DNA from: Candidatus Kapaibacterium sp.
GTDB lineage: Bacteria; Bacteroidota; Ignavibacteria; Kapaibacteriales; UBA2268
Reading direction: 5' to 3'
NCBI GenBank assembly: GCA_026390695.1
Contig: JAPLFL010000090.1
Coordinates: 1 to 64,000 of the forward strand
Length of the DNA: 64,000 nucleotides
Shown here: positions 1 through 9,267 of the stretch, in pieces
Position numbering within the stretch: position 1 is the first letter of the stretch
How the letters are laid out: every line of letters starts with the position of its first letter
Notes under the pieces: generated by a model
Databases searched by the model: none
What the model saw: only the letters and a program-made list of their open reading frames with translations
What the model was told of the DNA's origin: nothing
Translations under genes and position numbers: made by a program

Positions 1-43
1 AAAGATTGGCTTAAAAAGATCAGTTGAGAAGCTAAAAAAATGG

Positions 44-81
44 AGCTTTTAAAAATTCCGAACCCTGAATTTTTAAAAGCT
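44..81 (-). terminator. Perfect 15-bp inverted repeat, terminator-like
   Basis: Positions 44-58 and 67-81 are exact reverse complements around an 8-nt loop. Read leftward, the stem is followed by CCA and a run of seven T, as in an intrinsic terminator for a gene off the left edge. The stem is A/T-rich, so it may be weak. Confidence 0.5.
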
Positions 82-212
82 AAAAAAAAACTGTCTCAGG
101 TGAAAAAAAGCTTGGAATTCAACATAAAAGACAGCCTCAATAATATTTTCATACTAATTTGTGATTTCTATAATCATGACAGTTCCCGCGCATGAAACTA
201 TGTGAAAACTAC

Positions 213-287
213 TTCCCTCCCGTCGGATTTTCCATCCGATGGGTTCCAAGGCTCCTCCAATTAGAAGGAGCTCCTGACTGGAGGGAA
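213..287. other. Three-way-junction palindromic element
   Basis: An outer stem (213-220 with 280-287, TTCCCTCC/GGAGGGAA) encloses two hairpins, CGGAT...ATCCG near 224-238 and GCTCCT...AGGAGC near 251-271. No convincing gene lies in 1-417. It may be a cis-acting leader structure for the gene at 418 or a dispersed palindromic repeat; one copy cannot decide this. Confidence 0.4.
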
Positions 288-417
288 AATAATTATAAAA
301 AATAAATTCGATTTCAATGTAATTATTTGCGTTTTGAACTGTTATTATGCAAATGAAAATTGTTAAATCAATCTTTGAAGTGAAATTTATATACAGAAAC
401 AATATCTGGAGGTTCTT

Positions 418-3210
418 ATGAAAAATTTATTTTACAAATCATTTGCAGTTATATTTCTTCTAAGTTTCTATTTACCTTATATTTCCAATAGCGCTGGAGT
501 TGACATGAACAATCTGAAAGCGCTTATGCCAATGAATTTTGGAGCGACAAATGCAGGGCGCGATTTCTGGTTTACAGTTCCTCCCTGCTTTTATGATGCC
601 AGTTTTAGTAATGAAAATCTTATTCGGGTTTTTGTAACTTCTGCAGAAGCCACTTCCTGTATATTGGAAGTACCGGGTAAAGGCTATTATTCATACCAAC
701 AGACGATGCCAAATGATGTAATCCAATTTGCACTGACTCCAAACGATGCACAACCTTATGTAAAAATTAACTCTGAGCCTTGTTATCCGGAGAAAGTTTA
801 TCCGGGAGCCGGAGTGCATGTTTATTCAGATGGCCCGATAATAGTTTATGTTGCTGTGCGTTTTCATTACACATCAGATTCTTGGGTATGCATACCTACA
901 GCTGCTCTTGGCAAAGATTACTTAGTTTCATCGTATGGAGATATGACTTCGATGTTCCCTTCATACACCTTGCCAAGTTTGAGTGGCTGCGTTGCCGCGT
1001 TTGACGATACGAAAGTGCGCTTTACTTTGGGCGGGAATCCTAAATCAGTAACTGCCGGTGGTCTTCAACCACTACAATCTGAAAATGTAGTTCTGAACAA
1101 AGGAGATGTCTGGATGATTTCCACAAAAGGAGCAGATGCTGACCTTAGTGGCTCGAAGTTTTCTGCCAATAAACCAGTTGCAGTTGTATCTGGAAATCAG
1201 TGTGCTAATATTCCGACGGATAATCAATGGTGCGATTATGTAGCTGAAATGGATGTTCCAACTTACGTTTGGGGGCTTGATTACTATATCCCGATAATTC
1301 CGATGAGGAAATATCCTTCTATAATTCGAATTTATGGAAGAGACCCCGGAACTTCAGTTTATCGAGATGGGAATATGATAGCAACATTTACACAAGTTCC
1401 GGGACTATTAGGTAAAGGCTGGTTCGAACAGCGTATGCACCCAATGGGAATCAAGCCACATTCAGTTGCACTAACAGGAACTGCTCCTATCAATGTTGTT
1501 CAATATAATTGCGGAACACAGGAAGATGGATACCCAATTCCAAACAGCGATCCATTTGAAATGAGAATAAGTCCACTTCAGCAGTTTCAAACTGAAGTAA
1601 CTTTCTGTACCCCGGGACTTCGTGGTAATTTTGGATTTCCAGATAATTATCTCAATCTTGTATATGAAACTAATGAATTCGGATATATGCCGGATGATAT
1701 GATGTTTGCAAAAGTTGAAGGTGGCGGTTTTGCGTGGCAGAAATTAAATCAAAAATACGCAGGTATTGATGAAAAGTTCTCGAAATTGCTACAACCTGGA
1801 AACAGGCAGTTTGCTAACAAGTTGATAAGGCTTAGCGGTGATGGAGTATATAAAATAAAGAGCGTTCTTCCTTTTGCAGTTTATAATTTTGGTTTTAGTG
1901 CCAATGATTCTTATGGTCATCCGGTTAGCTTGAATCTTGTGGATATGGATCATCCTGAAACTAATCCTCCTGACCCAAAATGGACAACACATTGTAATGG
2001 TGATGTTAATGACGGAACTGTAACTGATATGCCGGATGATGATTCGATGCGCTCTAATCTTGCAAGAATAGATTTAATTAAAGATAGTACATTCAATTAT
2101 CAATTTTCATATAAAGATTTCATCCCCGGACAAACCCGAACTACAACTTGGAAACTGAACGTTATAGATCCATTGAAAGATGCTCAGGCTTTTGTGAAAT
2201 TTTCTGATCGTCGCGGAAATGATACAGTTATTGTTGTTCAATATACATCAGTTAAAATTCAGGTTGATCCCAAAACTTATGATTTCGGACTTTCTCAAAA
2301 AGGCGATGTTAAAACGATGGATTTTACTGTCTCAAATTTATCACCATTATCACCTCTGACAATATCAAAAATTTTTTTACAAAAAGGCAATCATAGCTTT
2401 ACAATTGACACTCAAGGTATTAAATTTCCGATATTTTTGCCGCCTTCCGGAAAACTCACTTTCAAAGTCAGGTTCGATGCTTTGAGTGAAGGTCATTTTG
2501 CCGATTCGATCATTGTAACCGATGATTCCTGTTACAGATTAAATCTTTCACAGCTAACTGCTGATGTCGGTGGGCCGGTTATTATTGTTGGGGCAAATGG
2601 AAAAGATTTGTGGGATGCTGATTTCTCCGATCAGGAAATTTATACATCCGGATCAAAGCTCGTAAGTATTAAAAATACAGGAAACAAAGATTTAATCATT
2701 AATGATTTTAAGAATTTCAATAATCCAGATTTTAAAGTAGATTTCGGAAGACCTATTTCATCAATTAATCCCCTAATAATCAAACCGGGTGATCCTGATT
2801 TTCTATTCAGAGTAACTTTTACTCCGAATCACATTAATATTTATATGGATTCACTGATCTTTTATAGTAACGCATTTCGTGATGACAATGTTTGCAAGGT
2901 CAAAGGCAACAGTTTCGGAATTGATAAAGTCGAAAATATCCCCGATTTATCCTATAGAATAAGTATTTATCCCAATCCTGTTAATTCAAATACGGCAAAC
3001 TTCAATTATTCATTAAGTTATTCATCCGATATAGAGATTAAAATATATAATTCATATCAGGAAACTATTGCGATTCCGTTTAACGGCGAACAACAATCAG
3101 GCGATTACTCGATTCCATTATCAGTTGATAGTTTTCCAAACGGAGTATATTTTATTAGAATAAATTCGGGCGGAGAAATAAGAACAGTTAAATTAATAAT
3201 AATGAAATAA
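418..3210 (+). CDS. Secreted IgGFc-binding-domain protein with T9SS sorting domain
   Basis: A 930-residue protein exported by a signal peptide (about residues 1-26) and probably displayed or released by the type IX secretion system. Residues ~40-370 resemble the IgGFc-binding N-terminal domain: the DFWFTVPP start, the SDSWVCIPTAALG segment and the KPVAVVSGNQCANIP/WCDYVAEM block. The middle (about 600-850) has two HYDIN/'choice-of-anchor D'-like beta domains. The last ~80 residues (start IYPNPVN, end VKLIIMK) form a type A Por sorting domain. It is the first of four tandem paralogues and the most complete with the second. Function is unknown; adhesion or mucin/glycan binding is inferred from the family name only. 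Confidence 0.8.
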   Translation: MKNLFYKSFAVIFLLSFYLPYISNSAGVDMNNLKALMPMNFGATNAGRDFWFTVPPCFYDASFSNENLIRVFVTSAEATSCILEVPGKGYYSYQQTMPNDVIQFALTPNDAQPYVKINSEPCYPEKVYPGAGVHVYSDGPIIVYVAVRFHYTSDSWVCIPTAALGKDYLVSSYGDMTSMFPSYTLPSLSGCVAAFDDTKVRFTLGGNPKSVTAGGLQPLQSENVVLNKGDVWMISTKGADADLSGSKFSANKPVAVVSGNQCANIPTDNQWCDYVAEMDVPTYVWGLDYYIPIIPMRKYPSIIRIYGRDPGTSVYRDGNMIATFTQVPGLLGKGWFEQRMHPMGIKPHSVALTGTAPINVVQYNCGTQEDGYPIPNSDPFEMRISPLQQFQTEVTFCTPGLRGNFGFPDNYLNLVYETNEFGYMPDDMMFAKVEGGGFAWQKLNQKYAGIDEKFSKLLQPGNRQFANKLIRLSGDGVYKIKSVLPFAVYNFGFSANDSYGHPVSLNLVDMDHPETNPPDPKWTTHCNGDVNDGTVTDMPDDDSMRSNLARIDLIKDSTFNYQFSYKDFIPGQTRTTTWKLNVIDPLKDAQAFVKFSDRRGNDTVIVVQYTSVKIQVDPKTYDFGLSQKGDVKTMDFTVSNLSPLSPLTISKIFLQKGNHSFTIDTQGIKFPIFLPPSGKLTFKVRFDALSEGHFADSIIVTDDSCYRLNLSQLTADVGGPVIIVGANGKDLWDADFSDQEIYTSGSKLVSIKNTGNKDLIINDFKNFNNPDFKVDFGRPISSINPLIIKPGDPDFLFRVTFTPNHINIYMDSLIFYSNAFRDDNVCKVKGNSFGIDKVENIPDLSYRISIYPNPVNSNTANFNYSLSYSSDIEIKIYNSYQETIAIPFNGEQQSGDYSIPLSVDSFPNGVYFIRINSGGEIRTVKLIIMK

Positions 3211-3261
3211 ATAGTTGAAAGTTAAAATTCCATCGACGGAAGATAAATTTCCATCGACGAA

Positions 3262-3513
3262 AGATAAATCTAAGCCTCGGGAAGATAATTCTAAGCCTCG
3301 GAAAGATAAATCGAAGCCTCGGGAAGATAAATCTAAGCCTCGGAAAGATAATTCTAAGCCTCGGAAAGATAAATCTAAGCCTCGGAAAGATAATTCTAAG
3401 CCTCGGAAAGATAAATCTAAGCCTCGGAAAGATAATTCTAAGCCTCGGAAAGATAAATCTAAGCCTCGGAAAGATAAATCTAAGCCTCGGAAAGATAAAT
3501 CTAAGCCTCGGGA
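3262..3513. repeat. 21-bp minisatellite, 12 tandem units
   Basis: Twelve direct copies of a 21-bp unit (core TCTAAGCCTCGGRAAGATAA, with variants ATTCT/AAATC and GGG/GGA) lie between two paralogous secreted-protein genes; degenerate half-units extend the array a little each side. The unit is a multiple of three, so both strands are open, but there is no ribosome site and the peptides are only the repeat translated. I treat it as non-coding. Confidence 0.85.
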
Positions 3514-3830
3514 AGATGAATTTCCGTCCTTGAAAGATAATTCGCATCAAAAAATTATGTTTTTCATTGCTAAAAATGATCTTTTCACGATTTTAATTAT
3601 CTTTTAATAATTTCATATAATCTTTTCACTAATAAAAATCTATATTGATTGAATTAGATTATTTTTCGTAATGATTAGAATATAGTAATCATTGATAAAT
3701 ATTAATAAAGAATTGTTTCAAAAGTAAAATATAGTATGCAAAATGTACAAGTAATGGAAAAATTTGAATATTTCAAATAACCTAATCTCATTTGCAAACC
3801 TTAGTAGAACAATCACCCCTCGGAAATCCA

Positions 3831-3873
3831 AACCTTATTAGCTTATTCCGCATTCCAATTAACTAATAAGGTT
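3831..3873. repeat. Inverted repeat AACCTTATTAG
   Basis: An 11-bp perfect inverted repeat (3831-3841 and 3863-3873) in the 0.6-kb gene-free stretch between the minisatellite and the second paralogue. I see no gene in 3608-4121, only this and the palindrome at 3951. Confidence 0.45.
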
Positions 3874-3950
3874 AAAATATATGTGGGCTTGCATCTCTAC
3901 TAAGGTCGAAGAATTTTTCAATAAGGTTTTTCAAATTAAAATTTATTTAG

Positions 3951-3979
3951 ACATCCAATGTTTTGAAAACATTGGATGT
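3951..3979. repeat. Perfect 14-bp palindrome
   Basis: ACATCCAATGTTTT is followed, after a single G, by its exact reverse complement. It lies ~140 bp upstream of the second secreted-protein gene. It could be a protein-binding site or an mRNA hairpin; there is no T run for termination. Confidence 0.5.
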
Positions 3980-4121
3980 ATTGTCCTGTTCCGAATGAAT
4001 ATCCGACCTGTGGAATTGATCATCGCATAATTAATTCTTGCTCATTTTTGTGATGTTTTCGTGTTTTAAGTGTTATTATAGTTATGGAATGTGCAATTTT
4101 GGAAAAACTATGGAGATCATT

Positions 4122-6932
4122 ATGAAAAGAAGTTTATACCTTTTATTATCAATAACTATTTTCTTTCTGATAAATCAACCAAATTATACACTGGGCGCGG
4201 ATTTTGATCTTGCAAAATTGAGGCAGGATATGCCTTTGATGTTCGGTTCTCATAATGCCGGTAAAGATTTTTGGTTCACAGTACCACCTGGTTTTTATGA
4301 TGAAAGTGCCGGGAAAACAAAAATTAGAATTTTTATTTGCTCTCCTTACAAATCTCTTTGCATTGTTGAAATTCCTGGAAAAGGATATTATGCTACTCAA
4401 TCAACCATTCCGAATGATGTAATTCAAATTGAACTCAGTCCTGCAGATGCTCAGGTTTATGATAAAAAAGGTAACGAGCCATGTTATCCCGAGAAAATAT
4501 ATCCGGGAGCAGGAATACATGTTTATTCGGATGTTCCGATGATAGTTTATTGTGTTGTTCGTGCGCATTATACAAGTGATTCCTGGCTTTGTATTCCGAC
4601 AGCAAGTTTTGGTAAGGATTATATTGTTTCTTCGTACGGAGATATGACTGCAATGTTTCCTTCTTATACATTACCAAGCCTTAGTGGCTGTGTTGCAGTT
4701 TATGACGATACTAAAGTCAGGTTTACATTGGGTGGAAATACCAAGACGATAACTGCCGGAGGATTAGCGCCACTTTCTTCGGCCAATGCAACATTAAATA
4801 AAGGTGATGTTTGGATGTTTTCATCAAAAGGACAAGATGCCGATCTTACTGGCTCGAAATTCTCAGCGAATAAACCAATCGGCGTAGTATCGGGTAATCA
4901 ATGCGCAAATGTGCCGATCACAAATCAATGGTGCGACTATATTGCGGAAATGGAATTGCCAACTTATACCTGGGGCAAGACTTATTACGTGGGTAAGATC
5001 CCGAATAGAAAGAATCCGTCGATTGTTAGAATTTATGCGAAGGATCCTGGAACTTCGTATTTTGTTGATGGAAATATGGTTGGAACATTTTCATCGGTTC
5101 CGGGTTTATTAGGAGCAGGTTGGTTTGAGCAGCGCTTGCACACAATGGGAACAACATTGCACAGTGTTTGTATTTCTGGATCGGGGCCGATTAATGTTGT
5201 TCAATATAATGTCGGATCAGAAGAAGATGGCTATCTGATTGCAAAATATGATCCGTTTGAAATGGCTATTATCCCAGTTGAGCAATTCAAAAAGGAAATT
5301 TCATTCACTACGCCTGGTGTTAAAGGGAATGGATTTGCTGATAATTATGTGAATCTGGTTTATGAAACCGATGGTAACGGGCGAATGACAAATGATTTTA
5401 TATTTGGAACATCAACAAATGGGAATTTTACTTGGGAGAAATTGAACTCAAGAGATAGCAGCAAAGATGAAATTTTTACCCAGAGATTAGCCGATGGCAA
5501 TAAGCAATATGCTTTAAAATTGATTCGGCTAACAGGAGATGGACTTTATAAAATAAAAGCGGATAAACCTTTTGCTGTATATTCCTTTGGTTTTGACGAT
5601 TATAGTTCTTACGGACAAGCAGCGGGTCTTAATCTTATTGATCTGGAACATACGGATTCTGTCCCTCCGGTGCCAAAATGGACAGATCATTGTGATGGGA
5701 ATATAAATGACGGAACAGTTACGGACATGCCCGATGATGGTTTACTCAGGTCAAACCTTGCAAGAATAGATATAATTAAAGATAGTAGTTATAATTATGA
5801 ATTTCAATATAAAGATTTTATACCGGGACAAACCAGAGCAACGACATGGGCACTTTATGTTATTAATCCAATGGATGATGCGAGAGCTTTCATTAGATTT
5901 TCTGATAGAGGTGGAAATGATACGGTTGTTATTATCAGTTATAATCCCGGGCATTTGAATATCTTGGAAGTTTCACCTGAAAATACAGATTTTGGGTATT
6001 TGAAAAAAGGTGAAGAGAAAACAAAGAACTTAGTTATAACAAATCCATCTGATTATATTGAATCAAGGATTTCCAAGTTGATACTATTAGACACAACTCA
6101 ACATTTTACTTTTGAAAATTTTAGTTCTCCTTTGCCTTTAGTTTTGCATCCATTAGAAAGCCTTACATTTACTGTAAGATTTAAAGCTGAAGAAGAAGGT
6201 ACTTTTAGAGATTCAATAGGAATATCTTATGGTTCCTGTTCCTCTTACGGGAGATCATATTTATATGCCAGTGTAGGAGTGCCTGTTATTATTGTTGGAG
6301 AGACTCCAAACTCAAAATATGATGCAGATTTCGGAAGAATGGAATTAAATAAAATAAGCACTAAATCAGTAAATGTAAGAAATACCGGGAATACATCTTT
6401 AATTGTAAACGGGCATACATCTCTACATAATCAAGAATTTAAGTTTTCTTGGGGTGCTGATGGTGAGCCAACGGCTTCGAGTCCCTGGATACTTAATCCA
6501 AACACACAGAAAACTTTTTCAATAAGTTTTTCACCTATAAATTCAGGTACTTTTACTGATCAAGTAACTTTTCAGAGTGATGCTCAAGTATTAGATAGTA
6601 TTTGTTCAATTATAGGTATTGGGAATGATGTGAATGCTGTAAATGATGGCTCAGGTTCGGTAAAAGACAATATTATTGATTTAGAAATTGCTCCCAATCC
6701 TGTTAATTCGGCTAATCTCAATTTGAATTTTTCAATTAATCAGAGTTCTCATGTTGAAATTAAAATATATAATTCATATCAGGAGATTATTGCCATTCCT
6801 GTAAATACTGAACAGCCGTCAGGAAAGCACTTAGTCACACTTTCTGCAGAACATATTCCTAATGGTATATATTTCGTAAGAATTAGTGCAGGAGCTAATA
6901 GTAGGACTGTAAAATTTATTATTTTAAAATGA
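4122..6932 (+). CDS. Secreted IgGFc-binding-domain protein with T9SS sorting domain (paralogue 2)
   Basis: About 936 residues. I start at the ATG at 4122 because it directly precedes a typical signal peptide (MKRSLYLLLSITIFF...), unlike the in-frame ATG at 4038. The layout matches the gene at 418: IgGFc-binding-like domain, a GRDFWFTVPP-type start (here GKDFWFTVPP), two anchor-D-like beta domains, then a Por sorting domain starting IAPNPVN and ending VKFIILK. A likely cell-surface or released product. The tandem paralogue array points to local duplication, perhaps for antigenic or ligand diversity (inference). Confidence 0.8.
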   Translation: MKRSLYLLLSITIFFLINQPNYTLGADFDLAKLRQDMPLMFGSHNAGKDFWFTVPPGFYDESAGKTKIRIFICSPYKSLCIVEIPGKGYYATQSTIPNDVIQIELSPADAQVYDKKGNEPCYPEKIYPGAGIHVYSDVPMIVYCVVRAHYTSDSWLCIPTASFGKDYIVSSYGDMTAMFPSYTLPSLSGCVAVYDDTKVRFTLGGNTKTITAGGLAPLSSANATLNKGDVWMFSSKGQDADLTGSKFSANKPIGVVSGNQCANVPITNQWCDYIAEMELPTYTWGKTYYVGKIPNRKNPSIVRIYAKDPGTSYFVDGNMVGTFSSVPGLLGAGWFEQRLHTMGTTLHSVCISGSGPINVVQYNVGSEEDGYLIAKYDPFEMAIIPVEQFKKEISFTTPGVKGNGFADNYVNLVYETDGNGRMTNDFIFGTSTNGNFTWEKLNSRDSSKDEIFTQRLADGNKQYALKLIRLTGDGLYKIKADKPFAVYSFGFDDYSSYGQAAGLNLIDLEHTDSVPPVPKWTDHCDGNINDGTVTDMPDDGLLRSNLARIDIIKDSSYNYEFQYKDFIPGQTRATTWALYVINPMDDARAFIRFSDRGGNDTVVIISYNPGHLNILEVSPENTDFGYLKKGEEKTKNLVITNPSDYIESRISKLILLDTTQHFTFENFSSPLPLVLHPLESLTFTVRFKAEEEGTFRDSIGISYGSCSSYGRSYLYASVGVPVIIVGETPNSKYDADFGRMELNKISTKSVNVRNTGNTSLIVNGHTSLHNQEFKFSWGADGEPTASSPWILNPNTQKTFSISFSPINSGTFTDQVTFQSDAQVLDSICSIIGIGNDVNAVNDGSGSVKDNIIDLEIAPNPVNSANLNLNFSINQSSHVEIKIYNSYQEIIAIPVNTEQPSGKHLVTLSAEHIPNGIYFVRISAGANSRTVKFIILK

Positions 6933-6954
6933 TGTTTAAAAATTTATCATATTG

Positions 6955-6985
6955 TTTGTTATTTAAATAAATTTTTGTAATTTTG
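6955..6985 (+). promoter_or_regulatory. FCB-type promoter of the third paralogue
   Basis: TTTG at 6955-6958, 19 nt, then TAATTTTG at 6978-6985 fits the Bacteroidota primary-sigma consensus TTTG-N19-TAnnTTTG. It implies a ~100-nt leader before the ATG at 7090. Confidence 0.55.
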
Positions 6986-7089
6986 TATGTTCGTTCTCAT
7001 TTTTTCATTTGCAGAAGATATAATATGAGTTTATTCATTGAAATATTCATTTTAGAAAATAAAGTATTATTCAAATACATGGGTTTATT

Positions 7090-9264
7090 ATGAAAAGAAA
7101 TCTTTACTCAGTACTTATTGCAATAATAATTTCCGCAATTTGTTCACTTAACCTCGCATCAGCTCTTGATGTAGATATTAACAAGCTAAAACAGGAAATG
7201 CCTTTCATGTTTGGCTCTTCAAATGTTAGCAATGATTTTTGGTTTACAGTCCCTCCTTGTTTCGATGATGCGAGTGGTGGTGCAGAGAACTTTATAAGAA
7301 TATTTATTACCTCTCCTTTTGAGACTCAATGTGTAGTTGAAATACCTGCAAAAGGCTTTTATTCAACTCAAAAAACAATTCCGAATGATGTGATCCAGTT
7401 CCCGCTTACTCCAGCTCAGGCTCAGGTTTATGTAAAGAAAGGTGGAGATCCTTATGTTGCCGAAAAAATTTATAAAGGAGCAGGGATTCATGTTTACGCA
7501 GATGCTCCATTAACAGTTTATGTATCAGTTCGATATCATTATACAAGTGATTCATGGCTCTGCATCCCTACTTCTGCACTTGGGACGGATTATATTGTTT
7601 CATCCTACGGAGACATGACTGCAATGTTTCCAAGTTACAATTTGCCAAGCCTAAGCGGTTGTGTGGGAGTTTTTGATGATACTAAAGTCACATTTACTTT
7701 GGCTGGAAATCCGCAAAGTGTCACAGCAGGCGGGCTTAAGCCATTTGAAAGTACAACTGTAACTTTGAATAAAGGTGATGTATGGATGCTCTCAAGCAAG
7801 GGGCCTAATGCCGATCTGACTGGATCAATATTCTCAGCAGATAAACCAGTTGCTGTTGTATCAGGAAATCAGTGCGCAAATATTCCGACGGATAACCAAT
7901 GGTGCGATTATATTGCAGAAATGGACATGCCAACTTATATTTGGGGTTTGGATTATTTTGTCGGGCAATTACCAGGAAGAAAATATCCTTCTATTTTACG
8001 AATTTATGCTAAATATCCTGGAACTTCCATTTATAGAGATTCTGCAATGGTTGGTACAATATCGGAAGTACCTGGATTATTAGGAAAAGGATGGTTAGAA
8101 CAGCGAATGCACCCAATGGGTTTGAAACCTCATAGTGTTTGCATTTCAGGATCAGCCCCTATCAACGTTGTCCAGTATAATACCGGTGTTCAGGAAGACG
8201 GTTATCCACTACCAAACAGCGATCCGTTTGAAATGTCAATAGCCCCATTGCAACAATATCAAAAAGAAGTTACATTTTGTACTCCGGGACTTCGTGGTAA
8301 TTTTGGATTTACAGACAATTTTATTAATCTTGTTTATGAAACCGACGGCAACGGATTAATGCCTTATGATATGATGTTTGCAAAGGTCGAAAGTGGGCAA
8401 TTTACATGGAAACAATTAAATCAAAAATTTCCGGGAAAAGATGAAAAATTTACAAAACTCATACAACCGGGTGACAGAGCATATGCCTTAAAACTCATAA
8501 GACTTCCTGAAGATGGAGTTTATAAAATAAAAGCTGAGAAGCCATTTGCCGCTTATGCCTTTGGTTATGGTTACTGTGATTCTTATGGTCATGTTGTCAG
8601 TGCTAATTTTGCTGATCTTAGTGTTGTTGATGAAATACCTCCTGATCCACATTGGACGGTTTCCTCGGATGGGAATATCACTGATGGCACTGTTACCGAT
8701 ATTGGAGGCAGTATTGCAAATAGAGGAGCTATAAAAGATGGCATTCAGGCTGATCCACCAAGTTCCAATTTAGCGAGAATTAATCTCATACCTGGTTATA
8801 GTTATAATTATGAATTAAAATATCAGGAATTTATTCCGGGTAAATCTAAGACTACAAACTGGACTCTGAAAGTTGTTGATCCCATTAAAGCAGCAAAAGC
8901 TTACATCAGATTTTCAGACCGGCGAGGCAATGATACAGTTATCTCTGCAAGAAATAATAAAGTTGGGGTAGAGGACAATTTGGATATTATAAAATCAAAT
9001 GATAATGGAATCTTTCTTGAAGTGACACCCAATCCTGTTGAGAATAATTCAACTATCAACTTCTCAATCAAACAAAGTGATAAAATTAGTATTCGATTAT
9101 ATGATCAGTCCGGAAAACTTGTAGAAACTCTGGCAGAAACATTTTATGAATCTGGTCTGAAAAGTATTAGCTTCAAATCCGGGAACTACAGCCATGGAGT
9201 TTATTTTATCCAATTAAAAACTTCATCTAATGAAAAAGCAGTACCAATTACAATTATTAAATAA
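7090..9264 (+). CDS. Secreted IgGFc-binding-domain protein with T9SS sorting domain (paralogue 3, short form)
   Basis: A 724-residue protein with signal peptide (~1-25), IgGFc-binding-like N-terminal domain and the DGTVTD/SNLAR/FSDRRGNDT block shared with its neighbours. It lacks the anchor-D-like domains of paralogues 1 and 2 and passes straight to a Por sorting domain (start VTPNPVE, end VPITIIK). The sorting domain differs in sequence from the IYNSYQE type of paralogues 1 and 2, so it may have been exchanged. A strong terminator hairpin follows 38 bp after the stop. Confidence 0.78.
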   Translation: MKRNLYSVLIAIIISAICSLNLASALDVDINKLKQEMPFMFGSSNVSNDFWFTVPPCFDDASGGAENFIRIFITSPFETQCVVEIPAKGFYSTQKTIPNDVIQFPLTPAQAQVYVKKGGDPYVAEKIYKGAGIHVYADAPLTVYVSVRYHYTSDSWLCIPTSALGTDYIVSSYGDMTAMFPSYNLPSLSGCVGVFDDTKVTFTLAGNPQSVTAGGLKPFESTTVTLNKGDVWMLSSKGPNADLTGSIFSADKPVAVVSGNQCANIPTDNQWCDYIAEMDMPTYIWGLDYFVGQLPGRKYPSILRIYAKYPGTSIYRDSAMVGTISEVPGLLGKGWLEQRMHPMGLKPHSVCISGSAPINVVQYNTGVQEDGYPLPNSDPFEMSIAPLQQYQKEVTFCTPGLRGNFGFTDNFINLVYETDGNGLMPYDMMFAKVESGQFTWKQLNQKFPGKDEKFTKLIQPGDRAYALKLIRLPEDGVYKIKAEKPFAAYAFGYGYCDSYGHVVSANFADLSVVDEIPPDPHWTVSSDGNITDGTVTDIGGSIANRGAIKDGIQADPPSSNLARINLIPGYSYNYELKYQEFIPGKSKTTNWTLKVVDPIKAAKAYIRFSDRRGNDTVISARNNKVGVEDNLDIIKSNDNGIFLEVTPNPVENNSTINFSIKQSDKISIRLYDQSGKLVETLAETFYESGLKSISFKSGNYSHGVYFIQLKTSSNEKAVPITIIK

Positions 9265-9267
9265 GTT

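Noticed and set aside
2-52. End of a gene entering from the left edge
   Set aside because: Only 16 codons are visible in one frame with no recognisable protein sequence.
154-402. 82-codon leftward frame
   Set aside because: It covers the palindromic element at 213-287 and has no ribosome site; the hydrophobic start looks like A/T-rich chance sequence.
3262-3513. CRISPR array
   Set aside because: Units are contiguous with no unique spacers and there are no cas genes.
3188-3607. Open frames on both strands of the minisatellite (130 and 120 codons)
   Set aside because: The 21-bp unit is a multiple of three without stops, so open frames follow automatically; no ribosome site, no signal peptide, not protein-like.
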